Part shown: positions 27,509-36,527 of the stretch, piece after piece
How the letters are laid out: the number at the start of each line of letters is the position of its first letter
Numbering within the stretch: position 1 is the stretch's first letter
Source: an uncultured Ruminococcus sp.
Lineage (GTDB): Bacteria; Bacillota_A; Clostridia; Oscillospirales; Ruminococcaceae
Direction of reading: 5' to 3'
DNA length: 64,000 nucleotides
NCBI GenBank assembly: GCA_900315975.1
Contig: ONBA01000015.1
Location: 1 to 64,000 of the forward strand
Notes under the pieces: model-generated
The model's input: only the letters and a program-made list of their open reading frames with translations
Told to the model about the DNA's origin: nothing
Databases searched by the model: none
Translations under genes and position numbers: made by a program

Positions 27509-28246
27509 ATGAAAAAGATAGAACTGAATAACGTTTCCGTTTCCTATATTGTCGGAGACTTCTCCAACCGCGGTCTTAAAGACGTTATAATCCAGAAACT
27601 GAAAGGTCAGTCGACCGAAAAGAAATTCGTTGCCGTTAAAAACGTTTCATTCGCTATCGAGGAAGGTGACCTTCTCGGTATCGTCGGAACAAACGGCGCA
27701 GGAAAATCAACACTCTGCAAGGTCATATCAGGAATCATGCGCCCCACTGAGGGAACTATGGCTGTAAGGGGAAGTATCGCTTCTCTCCTCGAACTCGGAA
27801 CAGGTTTCGACCCCGACCTCACAGTCAAGGAAAATACCTTCCTCCGCGGTGCAATGCTCGGATATACACGCGAATTCATGAACAATACCTACAAAAGTAT
27901 CATTGACTTCGCAGAATTACAGGAATTTGAGGACAGAAAGTTCTCACACCTCTCATCAGGTATGAAATCACGTCTCGCATTCTCTATCGCTTGTCTCGTA
28001 AAGCCGGAGATACTCATTCTCGATGAGGTACTCTCCGTCGGCGACGGTGCTTTCAGACAGAAGAGTGAACAAAAAATGCTCGAAATAATCAAGGGCGGAG
28101 CTACTACTCTGCTTGTTTCACATTCGCTCGACCAGATAAGACGTATGGCTACAAAGGTTCTATGGCTCGATAAGGGTCAGCAGATCGCTTTCGGCGAAAC
28201 GCAGGAAATATGCGATAAGTACGCCGAGTTCCTTAATACAAAGTAG
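27509..28246 (+). CDS. wzt: Polysaccharide export ABC ATPase (Wzt/TagH family)
   Basis: ATPase subunit for the upstream permease, 245 residues. Walker A is GTNGAGKST (60-68), the signature LSSGMKSRL, and Walker B ILILDEVLSVGD. The DEVLSVGD variant is characteristic of polysaccharide exporters. It lacks the C-terminal carbohydrate-binding domain found in some Wzt proteins, so recognition of a non-reducing-end cap is not expected. AAGGAGG precedes ATG 27509. Confidence 0.93.
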   Translation: MKKIELNNVSVSYIVGDFSNRGLKDVIIQKLKGQSTEKKFVAVKNVSFAIEEGDLLGIVGTNGAGKSTLCKVISGIMRPTEGTMAVRGSIASLLELGTGFDPDLTVKENTFLRGAMLGYTREFMNNTYKSIIDFAELQEFEDRKFSHLSSGMKSRLAFSIACLVKPEILILDEVLSVGDGAFRQKSEQKMLEIIKGGATTLLVSHSLDQIRRMATKVLWLDKGQQIAFGETQEICDKYAEFLNTK

Positions 28247-28254
28247 GAGCAGAT

Positions 28255-28899
28255 ATGACTAAATATCAGATACTTTTGACTATATATCACTACCTCAGCG
28301 ACGAATTCAGCGAGGAAGGCGACCGCTCCGACGAGCTATCAGACTATCTGAGCAGTGTTGACCCATACCTGTGGACGGACGGAAAAACTGCCGACCCTTC
28401 CTACTATGCCGATTTCATGGACATCGCTGACTCGCTTTTCAGCGGTGATGACTGCACTTTCAGTGAGGGCAGACTCTATGCCAAGCGATATCTCGAAGAA
28501 CTCGACCGCCGTGACCGTGAAGAAAACGGCAATGGATTCGGTGCAGTTATAGAAGCTTTCAGCGGCTGTTCACCCGAAAAATGGAAGCAGACTGCCGAAA
28601 AACTATGCGAGAATAAAACCTCAAAACGCAAATGCGCTTGCTGTGGCTACTATACTCTTACCGAATCGGCAGGCGACTTTGAAATATGTCCTGTCTGCTT
28701 CTGGGAGGACGATGCAGCTCAGAACAACGACCCTGATTTCGACGGCGGTGCAAATAAAGTTTGTCTCCGTGAAGCGAGAAAAAATTTCGAGGAACTCGGT
28801 GCCTGCACCGAAAGTTCACTGCCATTCGTCCGCGACCCCGATGCCGAGGAAATCAGCGGCATTGTCCGTGAACCCGATGACGAACAAGATGATACTTAA
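28255..28899 (+). CDS. CPCC cysteine-rich domain protein
   Basis: A 214-residue cytoplasmic protein. The C-terminal half matches the Cys-rich CPCC domain: CACCGYYTL, then ICPVCFWEDD, then GGANKVCLREARKNFEELGA, giving two CxxC pairs likely to bind a metal. The first 120 residues are acidic and helical with no family I recognise. It sits 8 bases after the ABC ATPase and before a terminator, so it is the last gene of the operon, though a link to export is not obvious. Function unknown. Confidence 0.8.
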   Translation: MTKYQILLTIYHYLSDEFSEEGDRSDELSDYLSSVDPYLWTDGKTADPSYYADFMDIADSLFSGDDCTFSEGRLYAKRYLEELDRRDREENGNGFGAVIEAFSGCSPEKWKQTAEKLCENKTSKRKCACCGYYTLTESAGDFEICPVCFWEDDAAQNNDPDFDGGANKVCLREARKNFEELGACTESSLPFVRDPDAEEISGIVREPDDEQDDT

Positions 28900-28900
28900 A

Positions 28901-28924
28901 AAGGACTGCCTTCGGGCAGTCCTT
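28901..28924. terminator. Bidirectional terminator
   Basis: AAGGACTGCC, TTCG loop, GGCAGTCCTT, then TTTTAA on plus; TTTTTAAG follows on minus. It separates converging genes. Confidence 0.9.
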
Positions 28925-28930
28925 TTTTAA

Positions 28931-29941
28931 TCAAAGCTTTGTGAAGAATCTCTGATGTGCGGTGAAGGTTTCACCGGGTTTTACCTCACGATAGCCGGAA
29001 ACATCTGCGGGGAGGCTGAGATTAGGTGCGTCGATCATAGCTGTCATCGGCTCAGGGCAGAAGTAATGATTAAATCCGCGGTCATTCCAGATTATCCAGA
29101 ACTTATACTCGTCAGATACCTCATAGCAAAGCTTCTTGCCGCTTGCGATGTCCTCAGCGATAACTCCGTGGAATTTCTCGCCGTCGAGGTCGATAGTCTC
29201 GCCGAAATACATCTCGTTATCGACAACCTGCAATACCGGCTTCTTGTTGCCGCTCTTGTACTCAAGGTCTGCCATTGTGGGAGCTTTCAGCTTTTCTGTA
29301 GGAAGACAGCGCTCGTTGAGTTCACATCTCTTGCCTATCGGCACTGTAAGGCGGATATCCTCCTCCTTTGCACCGTCAACGAAAGGCGAATTGATAGATG
29401 TATGCGATGCAAGTGACATCGGAAGCATTACATTTGATGTATTTGTGAAACTGATGTCCTGTTCAAGACCATTTTCAGAGAGTGTGAAAGTGTACTCGGC
29501 AACGAAGCGTATCGGGAGATACTGGAAGAATTCGTCGTTCTCGTCGTACACGTAGCGTGTTTTTACCCATGCACAATTGCTGTCGGCATTATGCTCGACC
29601 ACCTCATGCACTCTCTTATGGATAAAGCCGTGAATGTGGTTGTTGTAGGGAGCTTTTTCATTAACGGGGAGGTGGTATACAGCGTCAGAAGCCTTGAGTA
29701 TACCATCTGCGAAACGATTAGGCAGATAGAGTGTGGGAAGTCCCCATACCTCAGCGGACTGTCTGATAACATCAGCGTCGTTGCTGTCGGAGTAACGGAA
29801 GAATTCAAGACCGTTCTTGTTATCGTGGAGACGTATAACATTCGAGCCTATCTCGTTTGCGATTATAGCTTCATAACCGCCCGCTTCAAGCTTTACGCAG
29901 GACATTCCGCCCCAGTTGATGATTTGAGTTGAGTTATTCAT
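28931..29941 (-). CDS. Aldose 1-epimerase family protein
   Basis: Expected to interconvert alpha and beta anomers of a hexose in the cytoplasm. The 336-residue protein has the galactose-mutarotase-like beta fold. Visible elements are the entry ANEIGSNVIRLHD, the first His region YNNHIHGFIHKRVHEV, and late acidic and Tyr residues around HYFCPEPMTAMIDAPN, which resembles the family region containing the catalytic Glu. ATG 29941 follows AAAGGAATG. Possibly co-transcribed with the upstream DUF805 gene. The sugar specificity is unknown. Confidence 0.85.
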   Translation of the reverse strand: MNNSTQIINWGGMSCVKLEAGGYEAIIANEIGSNVIRLHDNKNGLEFFRYSDSNDADVIRQSAEVWGLPTLYLPNRFADGILKASDAVYHLPVNEKAPYNNHIHGFIHKRVHEVVEHNADSNCAWVKTRYVYDENDEFFQYLPIRFVAEYTFTLSENGLEQDISFTNTSNVMLPMSLASHTSINSPFVDGAKEEDIRLTVPIGKRCELNERCLPTEKLKAPTMADLEYKSGNKKPVLQVVDNEMYFGETIDLDGEKFHGVIAEDIASGKKLCYEVSDEYKFWIIWNDRGFNHYFCPEPMTAMIDAPNLSLPADVSGYREVKPGETFTAHQRFFTKL

Positions 29942-29971
29942 ATAATTTCATTCCTTTCGGATTTTTTAGTC

Positions 29972-30655
29972 TTAATATGGCGCTCTGCCGTATTCATTTG
30001 CTTCTGGAACGCTCGGCAGGCAGCATATCACCATGCAGATGATACCGATTATCATGGGGATATATCCCATAAAGCTCATCACTCCGAGCGAGATCCACAT
30101 CGTAGGCTCACCAAGATCGCCGAATGCTCCGAACATCGCAAATATCAGACAGAATATCGCTATCGTGCCGAGTATAAAATACAGTGCCGAGGTGACGTGC
30201 AGCAGCACTACCAGAGTACCTTTGCGTCCGGTATCGTGAAAGCGCCGGAACTTTACAGCCATGGACGGGACAAAGAACACCATCGCCGGCAGGTATATTG
30301 CAGCCGGAAATATTATGCTGGCAATGCCGAAGACAATATATATCAGCGAAGTGAAAAGGAAAGCGAACCAGTACTCGCTTCGCGTGGAGCGTCCCTTGAA
30401 GTTGACGTAGTTCTTGAAATAAAGCGTTATCGCTTCGCCGAATCCAGCATAGCACGGCGACTCTTTTGCGGGCGGAGCTCCGTAATTCTGCTGATACTGG
30501 TTATACTGTCCGTACTGCGGATACTGCGGATACTGCGGATACTGAGCCGGTGGTGGAGGCGGCGGAGGCGCAGCCGCAGCGGGCTGTTTTGTTCCGCAAA
30601 TGGGACAGAATTTAACTCCGTCCGGTATCATGTTGTCACAACCTACACATCTCAT
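29972..30655 (-). CDS. Zinc-ribbon DUF805 membrane protein
   Basis: A 227-residue inner-membrane protein. It has an N-terminal zinc ribbon (CVGCD...CPICG), a Pro-rich then Tyr/Gln/Pro-repeat linker, and a DUF805 domain with four membrane helices beginning NFKGRSTRSEYWFAFLF and containing KFRRFHDTGRKG. DUF805 has no firmly assigned function. ATG 30655 is 12 bases after the citrate synthase stop on the minus strand, suggesting one transcript. Confidence 0.9.
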   Translation of the reverse strand: MRCVGCDNMIPDGVKFCPICGTKQPAAAAPPPPPPPAQYPQYPQYPQYGQYNQYQQNYGAPPAKESPCYAGFGEAITLYFKNYVNFKGRSTRSEYWFAFLFTSLIYIVFGIASIIFPAAIYLPAMVFFVPSMAVKFRRFHDTGRKGTLVVLLHVTSALYFILGTIAIFCLIFAMFGAFGDLGEPTMWISLGVMSFMGYIPMIIGIICMVICCLPSVPEANEYGRAPY

Positions 30656-30667
30656 AGTTTATTCCTT

Positions 30668-32035
30668 TCAGTCCATGCGGTTTTCCATATCTGTATACTC
30701 CCTGAGAGGGGAAATCGCCTTATATGCAGGGCGGATTATCTTATTCGAGTTGATAATCTCCTCGATACGGTGTGCCGACCAGCCTGCTATACGCGATACG
30801 GCGAAAATAGGTGTAAACAGCTCGTCCGGTATACCGAGCATACGATATACAAAGCCGCTGTAGAAGTCAACGTTTGCACATACACCCTTATATATGCGTC
30901 TCTCATCGGCAATTACCTCGGGAGCGAGTTTCTCAACGAGAGAATAGAGTGCAAACTCGTCGTGTCTGCCCTTTTCGGAGCTGAGCTTCTCAACAAAGCT
31001 CTTGAACACCTTTGCACGAGGGTCGGACTGCGAGTATACAGCGTGACCCATGCCGTAAATAAGTCCTGTATGGTCGAAAGCTTCCTTGTGGATGAGCTTC
31101 TTTAAATATGTGCGTACCTCGTCTTCATTGGTCCAGTCATTGACGCATTTCTTCATATCGTCGAACATCATCGCAACCTTTATATTTGCGCCGCCGTGCT
31201 TGGGTCCTTTAAGTGAACCGAGTGCCGCCGCGATAGCGGAATAGGTATCCGTACCCGACGACGATACTACGTGGACCGTAAATGTAGAATTATTGCCGCC
31301 GCCGTGCTCTGCATGGAGAACGAGTGCAAGGTCGAGGATACGTGCTTCAAGCTCAGTGAAGCTCTTGTCCGGACGAAGCATATAAAGCAGATTTTCCGCA
31401 ATTGAGAGGTCCGGACGGGGAGTGTGTATGAAAAGGCTTCCGCCCTCTCTGCTGTACACGTAAGCGTTATAGCCGTATACTGCGAGTACAGGGAAAAGCG
31501 TTATCAGCTCTATGCACTGACGGAGAACGTTCGGGATAGAAATATCATTCGCATTATTATCATATGAATATAGAGCAAGAACACTCTTCGCGAGGGTATT
31601 CATCATGTTATCACTCGGAGCTTTCATTATCACATCGCGTGTAAATGTGGACGGAAGTTCGCGGAAATCCGCAAGCAGTTTCTTGAACTCAAATAGTTCA
31701 CGCTCGCTCGGCATATTTCCGAAAAGAAGGAGATACACAGTTTCCTCGAAGCCGAAACGCTTCTCCTTGATGAAACCGTCAACGATGTCCTCAACGTCGA
31801 TACCGCGGTAATAGAGCTTACCGTCGCCGTGGTTAGGCATACCGTCGCCCATATCGAGTACCTTGATAGTGCTTATATTAGTAAGGCCTGCAACAACTCC
31901 GTTACCGTTGATGTCGCGCAGACCTCTTTTTACGTCATACTGCGTATAGAGTTCGGGGGCGATTTTATAACCTTCAATAGATTTTTCTGCAAGTCGGGTT
32001 ATTGATGGTGTGATGGCTGAAAATTTGTAATCCAT
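30668..32035 (-). CDS. gltA: Citrate synthase family enzyme
   Basis: Condenses acetyl-CoA and oxaloacetate (or propionyl-CoA in the 2-methylcitrate variant). The 455-residue protein has the catalytic His regions HAEHGGGNNSTF and GMGHAVYSQSDPRAKVF, and the dimer segment LKGPKHGGAN. The N-terminal extension of about 60 residues (KSIEGYKIAPELY, then a GLRDINGNGVVAGLT stretch) matches the long Firmicute type. Anaerobes of this group often use citrate synthase for glutamate synthesis rather than a full cycle. ATG 32035 has AAAGGACGGAGAT upstream. Citrate and methylcitrate specificity cannot be told apart by eye. Confidence 0.93.
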   Translation of the reverse strand: MDYKFSAITPSITRLAEKSIEGYKIAPELYTQYDVKRGLRDINGNGVVAGLTNISTIKVLDMGDGMPNHGDGKLYYRGIDVEDIVDGFIKEKRFGFEETVYLLLFGNMPSERELFEFKKLLADFRELPSTFTRDVIMKAPSDNMMNTLAKSVLALYSYDNNANDISIPNVLRQCIELITLFPVLAVYGYNAYVYSREGGSLFIHTPRPDLSIAENLLYMLRPDKSFTELEARILDLALVLHAEHGGGNNSTFTVHVVSSSGTDTYSAIAAALGSLKGPKHGGANIKVAMMFDDMKKCVNDWTNEDEVRTYLKKLIHKEAFDHTGLIYGMGHAVYSQSDPRAKVFKSFVEKLSSEKGRHDEFALYSLVEKLAPEVIADERRIYKGVCANVDFYSGFVYRMLGIPDELFTPIFAVSRIAGWSAHRIEEIINSNKIIRPAYKAISPLREYTDMENRMD

Positions 32036-32103
32036 ATCTTATCTCCGTCCTTTCTGATTCAATACGTTGAGTATTTATATTTATAATATAATGATACTAT
32101 TAT

Positions 32104-32132
32104 ATTATAATATAATTCACCAAAAATGTCAA
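32104..32132 (-). promoter_or_regulatory. Promoter of the citrate synthase gene
   Basis: Minus-strand TTGACA (32132-32127), spacer 17, TATAAT (32109-32104). Confidence 0.8.
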
Positions 32133-32244
32133 GGATAGCGCATGGTAAAAAGTGCGAAATGTATAAAGCTTAATAATGACTATCAGCACATTTTAATTGT
32201 TGAATACTTACAAATATTATATATGGTAACTGTGCAATTTGTAC

Positions 32245-32273
32245 TTGACATTTCAGAAGTTATATGTTATAAT
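32245..32273 (+). promoter_or_regulatory. Full-consensus promoter of the marR-ABC exporter operon
   Basis: TTGACA (32245-32250), spacer 17, TATAAT (32268-32273); the operators begin 17 bases downstream. Confidence 0.85.
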
Positions 32274-32289
32274 CATCAACGGATTAACT

Positions 32290-32318
32290 GTTAAACGTTT
32301 AACTGTTTGACGTTTAAC
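32290..32318 (+). promoter_or_regulatory. Two tandem MarR-type operators
   Basis: A perfect 14-bp palindrome GTTAAACGTTTAAC (32290-32303) is followed 15 bases on, centre to centre, by the near copy GTTTGACGTTTAAC (32305-32318). They lie between the promoter and the marR start, as expected for autorepression by the encoded MarR protein. Confidence 0.75.
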
Positions 32319-32336
32319 GCTGTAAGGAGAACTATC

Positions 32337-32849
32337 ATGGCAGAAAACAAAGAAATCACGCGGATGCTGGAAAATCTGCACCTTCTGCGAGTGTTGTTCA
32401 TGCGCCGGATAAGCGAAAAATCGCCGCTTCATTTCGGTCAGGTAGCCATAATGATGTCTATCGAAGAGCACGAAAACTGCACTCAGGCAGATATAGCAGA
32501 ACATCTGAACGTAACTCCCGCTTCAGTCGCAACATCTACAAAGCGATTGCAGAAAGCGGGTCTCATAACCAAGACTGTCGATGAGGACAATCTGCGGTGC
32601 AAGCGGCTTTCGCTTACCAGCGAAGGCAGAGCGGCTATAAATTCGCACATAAACCTGTTCAAGGAGTACGATGAACACGTTTTCAGCGATTTTTCGCAGG
32701 AAGAAAAAGACCAGCTGTTCAGCTATCTCAGCCGTATTTCGGCTAAAATGCAGGAACTTGAAGGTGTTGAGTCTGACGGCGAAAACGTTATGGAACTCGC
32801 TTGTCAGCTTATGAAACGCGTTCAGAAAGAAACAGAAAAAAATAAATAA
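32337..32849 (+). CDS. MarR-family transcriptional regulator
   Basis: A 170-residue winged-helix repressor, probably dimeric. The DNA-binding part is visible as CTQADIAEHLNVTPASVATS, followed by LQKAGLITKTVDEDNLRCKR, the wing. ATG 32337 has AAGGAG 7 bases upstream; an in-frame ATG at 32307 would lie inside the operators and lacks a ribosome site. It heads an operon with two ABC exporter subunits, so it most likely senses a compound that the exporter removes. Confidence 0.92.
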   Translation: MAENKEITRMLENLHLLRVLFMRRISEKSPLHFGQVAIMMSIEEHENCTQADIAEHLNVTPASVATSTKRLQKAGLITKTVDEDNLRCKRLSLTSEGRAAINSHINLFKEYDEHVFSDFSQEEKDQLFSYLSRISAKMQELEGVESDGENVMELACQLMKRVQKETEKNK

Positions 32850-32860
32850 GGAGGCAGCCT

Positions 32861-34588
32861 ATGCTGAAGACTATTTTATCATACGTCGGAAAATATAAAA
32901 AACAGGCGATTCTCTCGCCTATAACGATTATGGGCGAAGTACTTATGGAAGTGCTTATCCCCTATGTTATGGCTAATATCATAAACAACGGAATCAACAA
33001 AGGCGATATCGGCTATGTCGTAAAAATGGGCGGACTGATGGTGCTCATGGCTATCGTTTCACTCTTTTTCGGCGCTATGGCAGGACGTCTCAGCGCTGTT
33101 GCGGCAGTCGGATTCGCAAAGAATCTGCGCGGTGCACTCTTCCGCAAGGTTCAGAGTTTCTCATTCTCGAACGTTGACAAGTTCTCAACAGCTTCACTGA
33201 CTACTCGTCTCACTACAGACGTAACAAATACTCAGGTAGCGTTCATGATGTTCATACGCATGGCATTCCGTGCACCTATCATGCTGATTTTCGCACTCGT
33301 CATGGCAATCAAGATGAACTCAACTCTATCGCTCGTTTTCGTCGCAGTTATCCCCATGATAATCACAGGTGCTGTCCTTATCCTCACTAAGGCTCACCCG
33401 CGTTTCAAGGCTATGCTCACCCGCTATGACGACATGAATGCACGTGTTCAGGAAAACCTCATCGGTATCAGAACCGTCAAGGCTTTCGTTCGTGAGGAAT
33501 ACGAAAAGAAAAAGTTCAACGACAATACCGAATCGGTACGTCAGGCACAGGTGCGTGCTGAAAAGCTCGTTATCCTCTCAATGCCGCTCATGCAGATGTT
33601 CATGTACCTCTGTATCGTGTCGATTCTGTGGTTCGGAAGCCACATGATAATCGGCGGAACTATGGAACTCGGTGACCTCACAACCTTTATCACCTATGTC
33701 GGACAGATACTCATTTCTCTTATGATGGTATCGTTCATGTTCATGATGCTCATAATTTCACGCGCTTCTATGCAGCGTATCTATGAGGTCCTCACAGAAG
33801 AGCCGGAGATAGTCTCTCCTGAAAATGCGGAGAAAAATGTCCGTGACGGCTCAGTAAAATTCCGCAATGTAAGCTTCAGCTACTTCAATGATATGAACAA
33901 TCTCGCACTCGAACATATCGACCTTGATATCAGGTCCGGCGAGACTATCGGTATTATCGGCGGTACAGGTTCATCAAAGACCTCGCTCGTACAGCTTATA
34001 CCGCGTCTCTACGACGCTACAGAGGGTGAAGTCCTCGTAGGCGGAGTTGACGTTCGCAAGTACGACCTCGATACCCTCCGCAACGATGTTGCGATGGTAT
34101 TGCAGAAAAACGTCCTCTTCTCGGGAACTATCAAAGACAACCTCAGATGGGGCGACCCCAACGCAACTGACGAACAAATCGAAGATGCCTGTAAGTCAGC
34201 CTGTGCTCACGACTTTATCATGAATTTCCCCGACGGCTACGATACTGACCTCGGACAGGGCGGTGTAAACGTTTCAGGCGGTCAGAAACAGCGTATCTGT
34301 ATCGCGCGTGCACTCCTGAAAAAGCCTAAGATAATCATTCTCGACGATTCAACAAGTGCAGTAGATACCGCTACCGACAGCAGTATCCGCAAGGCTTTCC
34401 GCGAAAAACTCGCAGATACGACAACCTTCATCATCGCACAGAGAATCTCCTCCGTTCAGGACGCTGACCGTATCATCGTTATGGACGCAGGTAAAATAAC
34501 AGATATCGGTACTCATGAACAGCTCCTCGAAACGAGCTCTGTTTACCGCGAAGTATACGATTCCCAGCAGAAAGGAGCTGATGAATAA
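32861..34588 (+). CDS. ABC exporter subunit with degenerate ATP site
   Basis: A 575-residue half-transporter: six membrane helices (about 15-310) fused to a nucleotide-binding domain. Walker A is GGTGSSKTS, with Ser for the usual Gly; the signature is canonical VSGGQKQR. After Walker B (KIIILDDSTSAVD) the catalytic Glu is replaced by Asp. That is the pattern of the non-catalytic subunit of heterodimeric exporters such as BmrC/BmrD and TM287/288. Its stop overlaps the partner's start by one base (TAATG), so the two are coupled. Drug or lipid export is likely. Confidence 0.93.
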   Translation: MLKTILSYVGKYKKQAILSPITIMGEVLMEVLIPYVMANIINNGINKGDIGYVVKMGGLMVLMAIVSLFFGAMAGRLSAVAAVGFAKNLRGALFRKVQSFSFSNVDKFSTASLTTRLTTDVTNTQVAFMMFIRMAFRAPIMLIFALVMAIKMNSTLSLVFVAVIPMIITGAVLILTKAHPRFKAMLTRYDDMNARVQENLIGIRTVKAFVREEYEKKKFNDNTESVRQAQVRAEKLVILSMPLMQMFMYLCIVSILWFGSHMIIGGTMELGDLTTFITYVGQILISLMMVSFMFMMLIISRASMQRIYEVLTEEPEIVSPENAEKNVRDGSVKFRNVSFSYFNDMNNLALEHIDLDIRSGETIGIIGGTGSSKTSLVQLIPRLYDATEGEVLVGGVDVRKYDLDTLRNDVAMVLQKNVLFSGTIKDNLRWGDPNATDEQIEDACKSACAHDFIMNFPDGYDTDLGQGGVNVSGGQKQRICIARALLKKPKIIILDDSTSAVDTATDSSIRKAFREKLADTTTFIIAQRISSVQDADRIIVMDAGKITDIGTHEQLLETSSVYREVYDSQQKGADE

Positions 34589-36480
34589 TGCCTCCAAAAA
34601 AGAATATGATGCCAATGCAGAAACCCTCAAACGTCAAGGACACTATCAAACGCATATTCAGCTATATGTACGGATTCAAACTGCATTTCCTGATAGTCGT
34701 TGCAGGAGTTGTTTTAAGCTCATCCGCAGGTATCGCCGGAAACGCTCTTCTCAAACCGCTTGTTAACAATCTCGGAAACGCGCTGAAATCAGGCAAATGG
34801 GATAAAAAAAGCTTTATCGGTATCCTCGGCATAATGATAGCAATATATGCTCTCGGAGCGCTTTCATCGTTCCTGTATCAGCGTATAATGCTCAAAATCT
34901 CTACAACTACCCTTATGCGTATCAGAAACGACCTCTTCAACAAAATGGAGTCGCTCCCCATACGCTATTTCGACAAGCACACTCACGGTGAACTGATGTC
35001 GCTATACACTAACGATACTGATACTCTGCGTGAAATGCTCAGCAACAGTATCGCACAGTTCATAAGCTCAGCAATAACGATAGTCGGAGTATTCTCGATG
35101 ATGCTCTTCTACAGCTGGATACTCACTATCATCGTTGTTATCATGCTCGTTTTAATCATTGCAGTTATCGGTTTTATCGGTGCACGCTCAAGCAAGGGAT
35201 TCGTTGCTCAGCAAAAGGCTCTCGGCAAGGCTAACGGCTACATCGAAGAGATGATAGACGGTCAGAAGGTCGTAAAGATATTCTGCCACGAGGATTCTTC
35301 AAACGAGGAGTTCGATAAGCTCAACGAGGAACTCTGCGAAGCCGCTACAAGAGCTAATACTTTCGCAAATATCCTCATGCCTATCATGAATAATCTCTCA
35401 TATCTCCACTATGCCGCAACCGCTATTGCCGGCGGTGTTATGACTGTAAACGGATTAGGCGGAATGAGTATCGGTACTCTTGTATCGTATCTCATGTTCA
35501 CCCGACAGTTCTCACAGCCTATCACACAGGTCTCACAGCAGTTCAATGCAGTTCTTACGGCTCTTGCAGGTGCTGAGAGAATATTCAAGGTAATAGACGA
35601 AGAACCTGAGGCTGACGACGGATACGTTACCATAGTAAATGCCGCAATCGACGAAAACGGCAATATCACCGAGTCCGCTGAGCGCACAGGCAAATGGGCA
35701 TGGAGACATCCTCATAAGGCTGACGGAACTGTTACCTATACGGAAGTACGCGGAAATGTCGAACTCGACGACGTATACTTCGGCTATGAACCGAATAAGA
35801 CAGTCCTCAACGGAATAAGCCTTTACGCGAAAGCCGGTCAGAAGATAGCGTTCGTAGGTTCTACAGGTGCAGGCAAGACCACTATCACGAACCTGATAAA
35901 CCGCTTCTATGATGTTCCCGATGGTAAGATACGCTACGACGGCATAAACATCAACAAAATCAAAAAGAGCGACCTCCGCCGCTCGCAGTCGATAGTTTTA
36001 CAGGATACCCACCTTTTCACAGGTACGGTAATGGAGAATATCCGCTACGGAAAGCTCGACGCTACCGATGAGGAAGTATACGCAGCAGCTAAACTCGCTA
36101 ATGCCGACCACTTTATAACTCACCTCGAAAACGGATATCAGACTATGCTCACTGCCGACGGTGCTAACCTTTCACAGGGACAGCGTCAGCTTCTCGCAAT
36201 CGCGAGGGCGGCAGTTGCCGACCCGCCTGTACTCATTCTCGATGAGGCTACAAGTTCAATCGATACACGCACTGAGGCTCACATTGAAAAGGGTATGGAC
36301 CAGCTTATGGAAGGCAGAACGGTATTCGTTATTGCTCACCGTCTCTCTACGGTAAGAAATGCAAAAGCGATAATGGTTCTCGAAAACGGAAAAATAATAG
36401 AGCGAGGCGACCACAATGCGCTCATCGCTCAGAAGGGCAAATATTACCAGCTTTATACCGGTATGTTTGAACTCGGTTAA
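34588..36480 (+). CDS. ABC exporter subunit with canonical ATP site
   Basis: A 630-residue partner of the preceding subunit. It has six membrane helices, then an insert of about 40 residues before the nucleotide-binding domain (AIDENGNITESAERTGKW). Walker A is GSTGAGKTT and Walker B LILDEATSSID with the catalytic Glu. Its signature is LSQGQRQL, with Gln for Gly. Since each ATP site uses Walker motifs from one subunit and the signature from the other, the degenerate signature here falls in the same site as the degenerate Walker B of the partner, leaving one competent site. Confidence 0.94.
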   Translation: MPPKKNMMPMQKPSNVKDTIKRIFSYMYGFKLHFLIVVAGVVLSSSAGIAGNALLKPLVNNLGNALKSGKWDKKSFIGILGIMIAIYALGALSSFLYQRIMLKISTTTLMRIRNDLFNKMESLPIRYFDKHTHGELMSLYTNDTDTLREMLSNSIAQFISSAITIVGVFSMMLFYSWILTIIVVIMLVLIIAVIGFIGARSSKGFVAQQKALGKANGYIEEMIDGQKVVKIFCHEDSSNEEFDKLNEELCEAATRANTFANILMPIMNNLSYLHYAATAIAGGVMTVNGLGGMSIGTLVSYLMFTRQFSQPITQVSQQFNAVLTALAGAERIFKVIDEEPEADDGYVTIVNAAIDENGNITESAERTGKWAWRHPHKADGTVTYTEVRGNVELDDVYFGYEPNKTVLNGISLYAKAGQKIAFVGSTGAGKTTITNLINRFYDVPDGKIRYDGININKIKKSDLRRSQSIVLQDTHLFTGTVMENIRYGKLDATDEEVYAAAKLANADHFITHLENGYQTMLTADGANLSQGQRQLLAIARAAVADPPVLILDEATSSIDTRTEAHIEKGMDQLMEGRTVFVIAHRLSTVRNAKAIMVLENGKIIERGDHNALIAQKGKYYQLYTGMFELG

Positions 36481-36490
36481 TTGATATAAA

Positions 36491-36524
36491 AACAGGCGAT
36501 AAGGGAAGTCCCTTATCGCCTGTT
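36491..36524. terminator. Bidirectional terminator
   Basis: AACAGGCGATAAGGG pairs perfectly with CCCTTATCGCCTGTT around AAGT; seven T residues follow on the plus strand. It separates the ABC operon from recR. Confidence 0.92.
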
Positions 36525-36527
36525 TTT

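Noticed and set aside
30197..31105. A 302-codon plus-strand frame crossing the DUF805 and citrate synthase genes
   Set aside because: It spans the junction of two well-supported minus-strand genes and contains a repetitive Leu/Arg stretch that is simply the reverse of the Tyr/Pro linker.
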